Positions 40,864 through 49,292 are shown, counted from the first letter of the stretch. The stretch is 64,000 bases of DNA from Hymenobacter frigidus (GCF_014640435.1 NZ_BMGY01000019.1:1-64000); one strand, 5' to 3'. Notes: generated from the sequence alone by a model not told the origin. Numbers and translations are program-made.

Positions 40864-41997
40864 TTATTGCACCACTAGCTCTTTGTAGATTTTGGTCTGG
40901 CCGTCGGCGCTCAGAATCTGCACGAAGTATAAGCCGAGCTTCAGGGCCGGGATGTTGAGGATGAGTTTTTCCTGGCCCTGGCCTTTGGCTTCGGCGCTGA
41001 TGCGCTGGCCGAGGTTGTTGATTACAACCACGCTGCCAACCTTGGCATCCTTGATTTCGACCGTGGCAGTGCCGTGGGCGGGGTTAGGGTACACGCTGAT
41101 GTTGGCATCGAACTTGACGAGTGTGCCGCTGATAACCGACTGGTAGGCTCCCTAAACACCCGTGTAATCGTTGTGGTCGCCGAGACGGTCATACAACTGG
41201 CCACCGGGGTTGGAGGTGCCGCCTGCGCCGTTAAAGGCGGTGGAATACATCATCCACTCATCGGAAATGTTGTAGCCACCGGCTTGGAGCACGGGCGGGC
41301 ACACCACCGGCACGTTTTGAGCCGTGGGGTTGACCACAACACCCCACGAAACAGCATCCCGACGCACGAGCGACTGATTGGCCGAGGCAACGGACACCGC
41401 GTTGGCACCGGTGCCATCAGCGGCGTTGATGCCGCTCCAGTTGCCAGTGCTGGTGGGCTGCAGTTTTACGGCCGAGGCTGCTCACCAAGCACGCCAACAA
41501 GGTCCAACAACAACGCCTGTACCAGTGCCGGCCGTGCCGCCGGGGTAGCGCACCAACGCCACAGCGTCGTCGCCGTTAAAATAAACCGTGCCCCCGCCGA
41601 CCAGAACAGTCGGGCCGGAAACGGGCGCGTGGCGGATAACCGGTAAGGTAGCTTCGCCGCTGGCCAGCACGAATGTGGTGCGCGAGTTCAGCACGTTCAC
41701 CCCAACAGCTTGCTGGGTGGCGTTGCTGCGGAGCAACCGCTCCTCCTCGGTAGGGGTGACGCTGCCGTTGGAGTAACGACGCACCGAGTACGGGTTGAGA
41801 TTTACCGGGTTCAGCGTTGGGTTGAAGATTTCGATGGCACGCTCGCTGCCGGTCAAATTCGATACGCCGCCATTATAGCTCACGCCCATCTGGTGCGCTC
41901 CTTCGTCGTATTCCGAAAAAAACAATTCGGTGCCCTGGGCATGAGCAGCTCCGGTTAGCAACAAGGCGGCTGAGAGCAAATAGCAATGTTTTTTCAT
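40864..41997 (-). pseudogene. Interrupted secreted lamin-tail-like protein with T9SS type A tail
   Basis: A single reading frame of 378 codons from ATG 41997 (signal peptide ending AAHAQ) is broken by TGA at 41482-41484 (codon 172) and TAG at 41152-41154 (codon 282). The first part resembles a lamin-tail domain (ELFFSEYDEGAHQMG, AIEIFNPTLNPVNL, VYFNGDDAVALVRYP). The end is a type A sorting domain (ISVYPNPAHGTATVEI, YKELVVQ). Just before the TGA, reading one base later gives DLVGVLGE, which fits this family better than the encoded GPCWRAW. This suggests two compensating indels around codons 165-172. Sequencing error is an alternative. Confidence 0.8.
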
Positions 41998-42162
41998 AAA
42001 AAATTGGGAATGAGAACATCTATGCACCCGCAAAGACAAACGTTAAAGGCTGTTTAGCTTGCTACCAAATTATGACTTCGCAAACAGACTTTGCTTATCA
42101 ACAACTTGATGTTCAACTACTCACAGCGTAAAAAAAACAGCTCAATATCACAAACCTTTGTT

Positions 42163-42180
42163 TGCTAACGAGCGTTAGCA
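42163..42180. promoter_or_regulatory. Palindromic operator of the paa regulator (PaaR-type box)
   Basis: TGCTAACGAGCGTTAGCA, a perfect palindrome apart from the two central bases. It lies between a TTTG -33-like element and the -7 box of the TetR gene. Its core CTAACGAGCGTTAG fits the CNAACGNNCGTTNG site that I recall for Thermus thermophilus PaaR. Confidence 0.7.
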
Positions 42181-42184
42181 AGTA

Positions 42185-42192
42185 TACCTTTG
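42185..42192 (+). promoter_or_regulatory. -7 box of the paa regulator gene
   Basis: TACCTTTG, 9 nt before the ATG at 42202, 20 nt after a TTTG; directly next to the palindromic operator. The mRNA would have almost no 5' leader. Confidence 0.65.
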
Positions 42193-42201
42193 TTGCCTAC
42201 C

Positions 42202-42795
42202 ATGACTCCCACTGTTCCCCTCCGCTCGCGCAAAGCCCAGATTGACCGCACGGCCACGGCCTTGTTTCGGGCAAGGGGCTTTGCAGCAACCAGCATGCGC
42301 GAGCTGGCCACGGAGCTCGGCTTGGAAGCGGGCAGCCTGTATTCGCACATCAAATCGAAGGAAGAAATATTGCACCGGGTGTGCTTTGGCTTGGCTGAGG
42401 ATTTTTTTACTGATTTCGCGGTGGCCACGGCTGATGCCTCAACTCCCGTCGCGGAAAAGCTACGGCAGGCTATTGAGGGCCATGTCCGGGTTCTGACCCG
42501 CGACAGTGCTGCCTCAGCGGTGTTTTTGCACGAGTGGCGGCACTTGAGCGAGCCGGCCCGCACCGAGTTTCTGTCCCTGCGCGACCGGTACGAGGGCAGT
42601 TTTCGAGCGCTGATTGCGCGCGGCATTGCGGTGGGCGAACTGCATGCTCCGGATACTGCGTTTGCTACGCTCACCCTGTTGGCCAGCCTCAACTGGCTGC
42701 CCAGCTGGTACCGACCCGACGGTAAGTTGACTCCTGATGAAATAGCCCACCGCCTAGCCGAGCAGTTGCTGGGCGGGCTCTTGACCAACAAATAA
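42202..42795 (+). CDS. TetR-family repressor of the phenylacetate operon (PaaR-like)
   Basis: A 197-residue TetR-type regulator. The N-terminal helix-turn-helix is [15 protein letters not shown] through [18 protein letters not shown], followed by [14 protein letters not shown]. The C-terminal ligand domain is FadR/PaaR-like in length. It is the first gene of the paa run (53 nt before paaA), and a palindromic site overlaps its promoter, so it probably represses itself and the operon until phenylacetyl-CoA accumulates. Function is inferred from context. The ATG at 42202 fits the -7 box nearby. Confidence 0.83.
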   Translation: MTPTVPLRSRKAQIDRTATALFRARGFAATSMRELATELGLEAGSLYSHIKSKEEILHRVCFGLAEDFFTDFAVATADASTPVAEKLRQAIEGHVRVLTRDSAASAVFLHEWRHLSEPARTEFLSLRDRYEGSFRALIARGIAVGELHAPDTAFATLTLLASLNWLPSWYRPDGKLTPDEIAHRLAEQLLGGLLTNK

Positions 42796-42848
42796 TACGA
42801 CACGCAGTACCGCTTATTCTCTCGTTTCAACCTCAAATTCCCACTCTT

Positions 42849-43841
42849 ATGTACGGTTCCGCCAGCACCCACGACCTGCCGACCACCGCCACCACCGGCC
42901 TGGAAAACGAAGACCCCATCCTGCTGGCCGAGTTTGAGGCCCGCATTGCGCGGGGCGAGAAAATTGAGCCCGGCGACTGGATGCCGGCGCTCTACCGCAA
43001 GCAGCTCACCCGCATGATTGAGCAGCACGCGCACTCCGAAATCATCGGCTCGCTGCCCGAAGGCACCTGGATTACCCGCGCACCCGGCTTCCGCCGCAAA
43101 ATGGCCCAAATGGCCAAGGTGCAGGACGAGGTGGGCCACGCGCAGCTGCTGTATTCGGCCGCCGAAACGCTGGGCAAGACCCGCGAGCAGATGCTCATCG
43201 ACCTTATCAACGGCAAGAGCAAGTACTCCAACGTATTCAATTACCCCACACCTACCTGGGCCGACTCGAACGTGATATCCTGGCTGATTGACGCCGGCGC
43301 GATTGTGAACCAGCTCGCCAATGCCAAGGGCAGCTACGGCCCTTACTGCCGCGCCCTCGACCGGATTTGTGCCGAGGAAGCCTTCCACCTGAAGTACGGA
43401 CACGATGCTGTGGTGCACATGGCTACCGGCACGCCTATCCAGCGCGCTATGATGCAGGCGGCCCTGAACCGCTGGTGGCCGGCGATTATGACCTTTTTCG
43501 GGCCTTCGGATAAGATGTCGGTGCACACCGAAATTTTGATGCGCTGGAAGGTGAAGATGGCCAGCAACGACGAGTGCCGCAACCAGTTTCTGGACATGTA
43601 CGTGCCCAAAATCTGGGAAATCGGCCTGACCCTGCCCGATGAGAAACTCGCCAAAAACGAGGAAACCGGCCGGTGGGAATTCACCGAGCCCGACTGGGAG
43701 GATTTTAAGCGCGTCATCAACGGCGACGGGCCCTGCAACGCCGAGCGCATTGCCGTGCGCCGGGCCGCAGAGGAAAATGGGGCTTGGGTTCGCCGGGCAT
43801 TGCTCACGCCCAAGACGCAGTACGTGCGGCCGTTGGCGTAA
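42849..43841 (+). CDS. paaA: Phenylacetyl-CoA 1,2-epoxidase subunit A
   Basis: A 330-residue catalytic di-iron subunit that inserts oxygen into the aromatic ring of phenylacetyl-CoA. The ferritin-like core contains the metal-binding pairs in [13 protein letters not shown] and [15 protein letters not shown], plus the conserved [10 protein letters not shown] and [12 protein letters not shown] segments. Length and sequence match PaaA closely. It forms a complex with PaaC (structural partner), PaaB and the reductase PaaE. It is first of the structural genes; an AT-rich repeat of 97 bp separates it from paaB. Confidence 0.95.
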   Translation: MYGSASTHDLPTTATTGLENEDPILLAEFEARIARGEKIEPGDWMPALYRKQLTRMIEQHAHSEIIGSLPEGTWITRAPGFRRKMAQMAKVQDEVGHAQLLYSAAETLGKTREQMLIDLINGKSKYSNVFNYPTPTWADSNVISWLIDAGAIVNQLANAKGSYGPYCRALDRICAEEAFHLKYGHDAVVHMATGTPIQRAMMQAALNRWWPAIMTFFGPSDKMSVHTEILMRWKVKMASNDECRNQFLDMYVPKIWEIGLTLPDEKLAKNEETGRWEFTEPDWEDFKRVINGDGPCNAERIAVRRAAEENGAWVRRALLTPKTQYVRPLA

Positions 43842-43848
43842 ACTCAAT

Positions 43849-43945
43849 TAAAAATTAAAAATGAAGAATTAAAAATGCGCGTGTCCGTCACCACGCACCT
43901 ACGCATTTTGCCTGATTTTTAATTTTTAATTCACCATTTTTAATT
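43849..43945. repeat. AT-rich imperfect inverted repeat in the paa operon
   Basis: Copies of GAATTAAAAAT and AATTAAAAATTAAAAATG on the left and their complements on the right frame a GC-rich centre. There is no coding potential. It may affect transcription or mRNA decay between paaA and paaB. Confidence 0.75.
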
Positions 43946-43948
43946 CAA

Positions 43949-44614
43949 ATGATACAGTCATTCGACCCGCGCATGAACCGGCTGGGGCTGCCCGATGCGC
44001 CCGTGACTGCCGCCACCAAGACGGCCCTCGACCAGTTTGGCACCTACGAAGTCTTTCATCAAAAGAAGGATGGCGCCCCCTACGTGTATGTGGGCCCGGT
44101 GCACGCGCCGGAGGCCGATGTCGCATTTCTGTTTGCCAAGGAGCAGTTTAGCCGCCGCTTTGCCTGCACCGGCATGTGGGTGGTGCCCACGGCCGCCATT
44201 ACGGTGACGGACTATGTTGGCGACCAGGAATCAGCCTACGACTTCCTGCCCCTGCTGCCGAAAAGCGTGGCCCCGGCTCCCGGCAACGCCGATGACACGG
44301 CCGGCGAAGCAGCAGCGTACGCGGCCGGCGAAGAAGACTACGACATTTTCCATCTCAAGAAGCGCGGTAAGGCGCACCAGCACGTGGGCAAGGTGCGCGC
44401 CAGCTCTCCGGCCGCTGCCCTGCAGGTAGCCAAGGCCGTGTTTGGTGAGCAACGCCCGGTGGTGAACGTGTGGACTACGCGTTCGGCCGATGTGCTGCGC
44501 TCCGACGAGGAGGACCGGGATATCTGGAGCACCACGCCGGAAAAAAAGTACCGCGATGCCATCTCCTACAAAGTGCAGGACCGCATCGAAAAATTTAAGG
44601 CCGAAAATAAGTAG
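43949..44614 (+). CDS. paaB: Phenylacetyl-CoA epoxidase subunit B with duplicated domain
   Basis: A 221-residue protein, more than twice the usual PaaB length of about 95. Two PaaB-like units are visible: residues about 30-85 (YEVFHQKKDGAPYVYVG, then ALAKE-type helix and MWVVPTAAI) and about 128-180 (YDIFHLKKRGKAHQHVG, then ALQVAKAVFGEQRPVVNVW). A linker rich in Ala/Gly/Asp joins them. PaaB bridges epoxidase subcomplexes, so a double unit could replace a PaaB dimer. It ends with a charged tail. paaC follows after 4 nt. Confidence 0.88.
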   Translation: MIQSFDPRMNRLGLPDAPVTAATKTALDQFGTYEVFHQKKDGAPYVYVGPVHAPEADVAFLFAKEQFSRRFACTGMWVVPTAAITVTDYVGDQESAYDFLPLLPKSVAPAPGNADDTAGEAAAYAAGEEDYDIFHLKKRGKAHQHVGKVRASSPAAALQVAKAVFGEQRPVVNVWTTRSADVLRSDEEDRDIWSTTPEKKYRDAISYKVQDRIEKFKAENK

Positions 44615-44618
44615 CCCC

Positions 44619-45368
44619 ATGGACCCCAAACTCGACCTGCTGTATCGCCTCGCCGACGACCAGCTGATTCTCGGCCACCGCAACTCGGAATGGAACGGCT
44701 TAGGACCCATTCTGGAAGAAGACATTGCTTTCTCGAGCATGGCGCAGGACAAGCTGGGCCACAGCCTGCAGCTCTACAACCTGCTGCACAACTTGGGCGA
44801 AGCCGAACCCGATACCGTGGCGTTCACCCGCAACGCGCCGCAATTTCACTGCTGCCAGCTGGTGGAGCTACCCATCGGCGAGTACGATTTCAGCCTGACC
44901 CGCCATTTCCTGTTCGACCACGCCGAACTACTCCGCTTTGAGGCGTTGGCTACCAGCAGCTACGAGCCGCTGGCCCAGGTGGCCCGCAAGCTGCGCGGCG
45001 AGCTCAAGTACCACGCGCTGCACGCCAACACCTGGATGAAGCGCCTCGGCACCGCCACTGAAGAAGCCATTGAGCGGATGCAGGGCGCGTTGAATTTCAC
45101 GCTGCCGTATGCGCTGGGCATTTTTGAAACAACGGAGGCCGAACCGGAAATCATCAGCTCGGGCCTGTTTATTGGCGAAGCCGAGCTGAAAAGCCGCTGG
45201 TTGGAAAGCATCACGAAAATACTGGCCCAAACCGCGCTGGACATGCCCGACCTCAACCTGCTGACGCCGGTGAACGGTGGCCGCTACGGCCAGCACACCG
45301 AGCACCTGCAGCCGCTGCTGGATGAGATGGCCGAGGTATTCCGCCTCGACCCTACCGCCGATTGGTAA
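44619..45368 (+). CDS. paaC: Phenylacetyl-CoA epoxidase subunit C
   Basis: A 249-residue ferritin-like structural subunit that pairs with PaaA and lacks a functional di-iron site. Typical PaaC sequence: YRLADDQLILGHRNSEW, GPILEEDIAFSSMAQDKLGH, QLVELPIGEYDFSLTRHFL and LRGELKYHALHANTW. The ATG at 44619 is 4 nt after paaB; paaD starts 11 nt after its stop codon, so the three genes are tightly coupled. Confidence 0.95.
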   Translation: MDPKLDLLYRLADDQLILGHRNSEWNGLGPILEEDIAFSSMAQDKLGHSLQLYNLLHNLGEAEPDTVAFTRNAPQFHCCQLVELPIGEYDFSLTRHFLFDHAELLRFEALATSSYEPLAQVARKLRGELKYHALHANTWMKRLGTATEEAIERMQGALNFTLPYALGIFETTEAEPEIISSGLFIGEAELKSRWLESITKILAQTALDMPDLNLLTPVNGGRYGQHTEHLQPLLDEMAEVFRLDPTADW

Positions 45369-45379
45369 CCGCCACACCC

Positions 45380-45865
45380 ATGTACAAGGCCCAAATTCTC
45401 GACTGGCTCCAGGCCGTGAAAGACCCCGAAATCCCCACGATTTCGCTCATCGACCTGGGCGTGGTGCGCGGCGTGGAGATTGACGAAGTTACGGGCACGG
45501 TTTCGGTGCACCTTACGCCCACGTTTGCCGGCTGCCCAGCCATGGATTATATGAAGCGCGACGTGGAGCGCACGCTGCTAGCCCACGGCGTGCCGGCCGT
45601 GCACGTCGACATCAGCCTGCGCGAAGCCTGGACGTCGGACATGATTTCGGATGCGGGGCGGGAGGCGCTGCGGCGGCACAAGCTGTCGCCGCCGCCGGTG
45701 CTGGGCAATCAGGTGCTGGACCTCGATTTTCTGGAGTACGCGGAATGCCCAAATTGTCTCGGCAACAATACGGAGCTGCGCACGCCGTTTGGCGCTACGT
45801 TGTGCCGCGCCGTGCATTATTGCCACGACTGCCGCCAGCTGTTCGAGCAATTCAAGCCGGTGTAA
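45380..45865 (+). CDS. paaD: Phenylacetate degradation protein PaaD
   Basis: A 161-residue protein. Residues 1-95 are a MIP18/DUF59 domain (VKDPEIPTISLIDLGVV and LTPTFAGCPAMDYM), the class used in iron-sulfur cluster assembly. The C-terminal part has a Cys-rich zinc-type motif (CPNCLGNNTE and CHDCRQLFEQF). PaaD is needed for epoxidase function in other bacteria, probably by helping build the PaaE cluster. Last gene of the operon; its stop codon overlaps a -7 box for the next gene. Confidence 0.93.
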   Translation: MYKAQILDWLQAVKDPEIPTISLIDLGVVRGVEIDEVTGTVSVHLTPTFAGCPAMDYMKRDVERTLLAHGVPAVHVDISLREAWTSDMISDAGREALRRHKLSPPPVLGNQVLDLDFLEYAECPNCLGNNTELRTPFGATLCRAVHYCHDCRQLFEQFKPV

Positions 45866-45870
45866 CTTTG
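45863..45870 (+). promoter_or_regulatory. -7 box overlapping the paaD stop codon
   Basis: TAACTTTG fits TAnnTTTG and starts in the TAA stop of paaD, 37 nt before the next start codon. It suggests separate transcription of the downstream lipoprotein. Confidence 0.5.
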
Positions 45871-45907
45871 GCGGGCCGGCGGCCACCTTCTCCCTGGGTT
45901 TTTCTCC

Positions 45908-46513
45908 ATGCGTCATTCCATTCTTCTTTCTGCCAAGTCAGCAGTTGTTGCGTTACTGATTCTGACCGGCTGCGCGGCCTCCTGCAAGCGTGATGGCAGC
46001 AAAGCCGCCGTTCTTAACCCCGCCTCTGCCGCCGCCGCCAAAGTACAGTTCGACGTGCTGCGCGATTCGGTGGACGTGAAGTGGCGCAACATGACCGAGA
46101 GCGACGACCAGAAAATCAGCATCACGCGCCTGCTGCTGCGCGAGCTGAAGGGCCAGCCCGGCATCAACGCCGCCCAGCTGCAGGACCTTGAGCGTGCCAA
46201 CAACCGCCTCAAAACCCGCCGCTACGACCAGCAAACCATGGCCACATCGGCCCTGATTGACCAGTACGACACTGCCCAGGACTCGCTGCTGAAGGCCGTT
46301 TACCCGGTAGCCGCGCCCAATGGCAACGCCCCCACTGAAAACGCCCGCAATTTCGTCGAAGGTATTCAGCAGCTCGATGCGGGGGTCGTGACTTTCCGGG
46401 TGCAGTACAACCAAGCCGCCAAGCAGTACAACGACTACCTCATGCTGCACCAAACCGAGTTGAAGTCGCTGGGTGGGAAGTATGCCAAGGTAAAGCCACT
46501 GCCGGTGTTTTGA
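45908..46513 (+). CDS. Lipoprotein, possibly LemA-like
   Basis: A 201-residue protein with a signal peptide and lipobox ILTGC (Cys22). The mature part is mostly helical and charged. The end of the protein (VQYNQAAKQYNDYLMLHQTELKSLGG region) resembles the LemA helix pattern YNxAVxxYN, but the N-terminal LemA signature is weak, so the family is uncertain. It lies directly after paaD but has its own -7 box, and its link to phenylacetate metabolism is doubtful. Confidence 0.7.
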   Translation: MRHSILLSAKSAVVALLILTGCAASCKRDGSKAAVLNPASAAAAKVQFDVLRDSVDVKWRNMTESDDQKISITRLLLRELKGQPGINAAQLQDLERANNRLKTRRYDQQTMATSALIDQYDTAQDSLLKAVYPVAAPNGNAPTENARNFVEGIQQLDAGVVTFRVQYNQAAKQYNDYLMLHQTELKSLGGKYAKVKPLPVF

Positions 46514-46624
46514 GTGGCCAACGCGCCCCCAACGAAAAGAATGCGGTTCCAGCAAGTTGATTTTGTTTGAATAGTACTTATATTCAGGTACTGCAACTCA
46601 CACTCACGCTTTTACCCCGTTCTC

Positions 46625-46777
46625 ATGCACCCATCGGCTACTCTATTTCGGCGGCTTTTGCCTTTTTTTCTGTTAGTGGACTTGACTTTCAGCTCGTGCG
46701 AACACCGCAAAGCCCAGGACCCGCGCCCCAAGGGCAAGTGCGGCGCGGCACCGACAGCGCCCGGCGGTAACTCCTAA
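46625..46777 (+). CDS. Very small predicted lipoprotein
   Basis: A 50-codon frame (ATG 46625, TAA 46775-46777) encoding an N-terminal Arg pair, a hydrophobic stretch FFLLVDLTF and a lipobox-like FSSC at Cys25, then a short basic tail with one more Cys. This is the pattern of tiny Bacteroidota lipoproteins. A longer frame overlaps it in a different phase but shows no such features. Support is the signal alone; no homologue is recognised. Confidence 0.45.
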   Translation: MHPSATLFRRLLPFFLLVDLTFSSCEHRKAQDPRPKGKCGAAPTAPGGNS

Positions 46778-47098
46778 CCAATAAAACTATCGGACTAAAA
46801 AGGTGGGCAGCGAATTTGCCGGCCATCTTTTTGGTATCAGGCAGCAGGTAAGCCAACGCCGCAGCTGTTGCCTTCCGCACAAAACCGGCCAACACGCACG
46901 GGCAGCTTCGTGCTGACAGGAGAACGGGTACCAACTACCGCCAGAATCGGACCGATGGGCGGCCCCAATGTACTAGCCTGCCCGTGATGATTCCCCAATC
47001 AGTTTCGCCTTGAGAAACAATTCGTTTGGCCTTGGGCTTTAAAAGGGTACATAATCTTTCGCGCGGCACCTAGCGTGATATCATCAGCAAAAAAAATC
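46778..47098. other. Intergenic stretch without a recognisable gene
   Basis: 321 bp of moderate GC with no convincing reading frame on either strand, no clear hairpin and no exact TAnnTTTG box. It may contain remnants of decayed genes; nothing specific can be supported. Confidence 0.5.
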
Positions 47099-47278
47099 AT
47101 GCTTAGAAAATTTCAGGCGTCAGAACTCGTCATTCTGTTCCTAGCCATCGCACTTATATTCGTATCAGAGTATTACTATATATTTCTGAAAGACCATGAC
47201 CGGGCAATCTTCATTGGCCTGTGGCCCCCAACGATGCTGGTGTTGCTGGTTTATATAAACCTGAAAAAGCAACAATAA
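47099..47278 (+). CDS. Small two-helix membrane protein
   Basis: A 59-residue protein (ATG 47099) with two hydrophobic segments: LVILFLAIALIFVSEYYYIF at the start and IGLWPPTMLVLLVYI near the end, joined by a short charged loop (LKDHDRA). It has a basic tail, no lipobox and no recognised family. The composition is more AT-rich than that of the neighbouring M3 peptidase gene. The next small membrane protein starts 1 nt after its stop codon, so the two are probably translated together. Confidence 0.6.
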   Translation: MLRKFQASELVILFLAIALIFVSEYYYIFLKDHDRAIFIGLWPPTMLVLLVYINLKKQQ

Positions 47279-47279
47279 C

Positions 47280-47417
47280 ATGGATAACGCTGATATTTTC
47301 CTGTTCACACTGCTGGTAGTTCCCGCATTCATCTTTTTTGGCTTTCTAACCATCCGAGAATTCAGCCGGGCCGGCAACGAAGAATACAAGCCCAATTCTG
47401 ACACCAGACTTAAATAA
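47280..47417 (+). CDS. Very small single-helix membrane protein
   Basis: A 45-residue protein, MDNADIFLFTLLVVPAFIFF followed by GFLTIREFS and a polar tail. One transmembrane helix occupies residues 6-23. The ATG lies 1 nt beyond the stop codon of the 59-residue membrane protein. Close coupling of two tiny membrane proteins suggests an accessory or regulatory pair; no homologues are recognised. A strong palindromic terminator follows 43 nt downstream. Confidence 0.55.
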   Translation: MDNADIFLFTLLVVPAFIFFGFLTIREFSRAGNEEYKPNSDTRLK

Positions 47418-47460
47418 TTTTCCTTTTTCGTTTTTTTGAACCGAAATTATCCGGCTTGAT

Positions 47461-47533
47461 AAAGCATTATTTTCCGCAAAAAAGCCCCCCAAACTAGTGG
47501 TTTGGGGGGCTTTTTTGCGGAAAATAATGCTTT
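47461..47533. terminator. Perfect 34-bp inverted repeat, bidirectional terminator
   Basis: Arms 47461-47494 and 47500-47533 are exact complements around loop TAGTG. The inner arm is GCCCCCCAAAC / GTTTGGGGGGC, with A/T runs on both outer sides. It serves the small membrane genes and the convergent M3 peptidase gene. Confidence 0.9.
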
Positions 47534-47549
47534 GGACTTCACCCTGCTA

Positions 47550-49292
47550 TTACAGCGCGGCCATTTCCTCCCGCACAAAGTCAGTTAAGGTGCGCAAGTA
47601 TTCGGTGCTGAAATCGAAACGGATGCCGGCCGCCGCGTAAATCTGACCAATGGGCGCGGTGTAGCCCAGCGCCAGCGCCCGCTTGTAGGCAGCCAGGCCC
47701 TCGGCAGGATTAAGGCGGTAGTTGCGCCACACGGCAATGGCCCCGAGCTGCGCCATGGCGTACTCGATGTAGTAAAACGGCACTTCGTAGAGGTGCAGCT
47801 GCTTCTGCCAAAGGTAGGGTTTGAAGGCATCCAGGCCGCGCCAGTCCACGGTGCGCTGGTTGAACTCGTCGAAAATCTCCACCCAGCGCTGGTGACGCTC
47901 GGTTTCGGTGTGGGCGGGATTTTCGTAAATCCAATGCTGAAACTTGTCGACGGTGGCCACCCACGGAAAAGTTTCGAGCACGCTTTCGAGGTGGGTTTTC
48001 TTGGCCCGGCGCAGGTCCTGGGGGTTGGGAAAGAATACGTGCCACTGGTCCATGCTCATGAGCTCCATGCTCATCGAGGCCAGCTCGGCTACTTCGGACG
48101 GCGGGTGCTTGTCGGCCCCCAGCGGCAGGGCACGGGTGAGGAAGGAATGGACCGCGTGGCCCCCTTCGTGCAGCATGGTCACCACGTCGCGCAAGGAGCT
48201 GGTGGCATTCATGAAGATGAACGGCACGCCGGTTTCGTCGAGCGGGTAGTTGTAGCCGCCCGGGGCTTTGCCCTTGCGGCTTTCCAGGTCGAGGTGGCCC
48301 ATGTGGCGCATGGTGCGCAGGCAATCGCCGAGGTAGGAATCGAGGTTCTGGAAGACGGTAATGGTCTTTTCCAGCAGCTCTTCACCGGTGGCGAAGGGGC
48401 GCAGCGGCGGCTGGCCGCTGGGGTCTACGTCGAGGTCCCAGGGGCGCAGGGCGGGCTGGTTCAGGTCCTGGCGGCGCTCTAGGTCGAAGTCGTCAATCAG
48501 CGGCACCACCGTTTCGCGGATGGCGCGGTGAAAATCGAAGCAGTCCTGCGGGGTGTAGTCGAACCGGCCCAGGGCGGCAAACATATAGTCGCGGAAATTA
48601 GTAAAATCCGCGTTCAGAGCTACCTGGTGGCGCAGGCCCACCAGCTCCGTAAACAAGTGGTCGAGCGGCTGGGAATCCTGCAGGCGGCGCGCCTGAATGG
48701 CCCGGTACGCGGCTTCGCGCACGGCGCGGTCAGGATTCTTGAGGCGGTCGGCGGCCTGCGGCAGGGTCAGTTCCTGGCCATCGAGAGTCACGTTCATCGC
48801 GCCCACGGTGGCCGCATACTGCTGCTGCTTGGTGCTGATTTCGGTTTTGAGCGGAATGTTCTCGACCCGATAAATTTCCGAAGCCCGGCGCACGGAGCGC
48901 AGAAACACGCCATAGCGGTGCTCATCAAGACCGGCCAAATGTGGCGAAGCCAGCATTTTCTCATTCAGGGCGTGGTCGTGGGGCGCTACCTGGGGCTCCA
49001 CTTCGTTCACAAAGTATTGGAAAGCTTCGGCGCGGGTGGCATCCTGGGTGTCGCAGGTCATGCGGATGTAACGCCAGGCCAGGTCCTCGCTGAGCACCGA
49101 TTCCAGCTCGGACCGGTCGAGCAGCCAGCGCTCCAACTCGTCAGCCGAAGTCAGTTCGCGATTTTGTAGCTCTTGGAAAAAAGGCTCAATGTCGGACCAA
49201 TCTTTTCCCAAGAAATCTTCGGGCAAGTAGTGGCGTGGCGGCCGGCTGGTGTCGGTAGCCGATTCGGCGGTAGGTTCAGCGAGAGGCATCAT
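47550..49292 (-). CDS. M3-family oligoendopeptidase
   Basis: A 580-residue cytoplasmic zinc peptidase (PepF/thimet type). The zinc motif HEGGH is at about residues 375-379 within TMLHEGGHAVHSFLTRAL, the third ligand Glu in SEVAELASMSMELM, and the conserved helix PFYYIEYAMAQLGAIAVW near the C terminus. It lacks a signal peptide, so it probably breaks down peptides in the cytoplasm. Two adjacent ATG codons (49292, 49289) could start it. It is convergent with the small membrane genes. Confidence 0.93.
   Translation of the reverse strand: MMPLAEPTAESATDTSRPPRHYLPEDFLGKDWSDIEPFFQELQNRELTSADELERWLLDRSELESVLSEDLAWRYIRMTCDTQDATRAEAFQYFVNEVEPQVAPHDHALNEKMLASPHLAGLDEHRYGVFLRSVRRASEIYRVENIPLKTEISTKQQQYAATVGAMNVTLDGQELTLPQAADRLKNPDRAVREAAYRAIQARRLQDSQPLDHLFTELVGLRHQVALNADFTNFRDYMFAALGRFDYTPQDCFDFHRAIRETVVPLIDDFDLERRQDLNQPALRPWDLDVDPSGQPPLRPFATGEELLEKTITVFQNLDSYLGDCLRTMRHMGHLDLESRKGKAPGGYNYPLDETGVPFIFMNATSSLRDVVTMLHEGGHAVHSFLTRALPLGADKHPPSEVAELASMSMELMSMDQWHVFFPNPQDLRRAKKTHLESVLETFPWVATVDKFQHWIYENPAHTETERHQRWVEIFDEFNQRTVDWRGLDAFKPYLWQKQLHLYEVPFYYIEYAMAQLGAIAVWRNYRLNPAEGLAAYKRALALGYTAPIGQIYAAAGIRFDFSTEYLRTLTDFVREEMAAL

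Noticed and set aside
42165..43847. 560-codon minus-strand frame opposite the TetR and paaA genes
   Set aside because: It spans two well-supported genes and their promoter; composition is that of a shadow frame.
46567..46770. 67-codon plus-strand frame overlapping the small lipoprotein
   Set aside because: The overlapping 50-codon frame has a hydrophobic stretch and lipobox, whereas this one has no signal or domain.
46689..46934. 81-codon minus-strand frame near the small lipoprotein
   Set aside because: It overlaps the small lipoprotein frame and shows no convincing start region; possible but unsupported.
47052..47060. TAATCTTTC considered as -7 box for the small membrane protein genes
   Set aside because: It needs two mismatches to fit TAnnTTTG, so it is not called.
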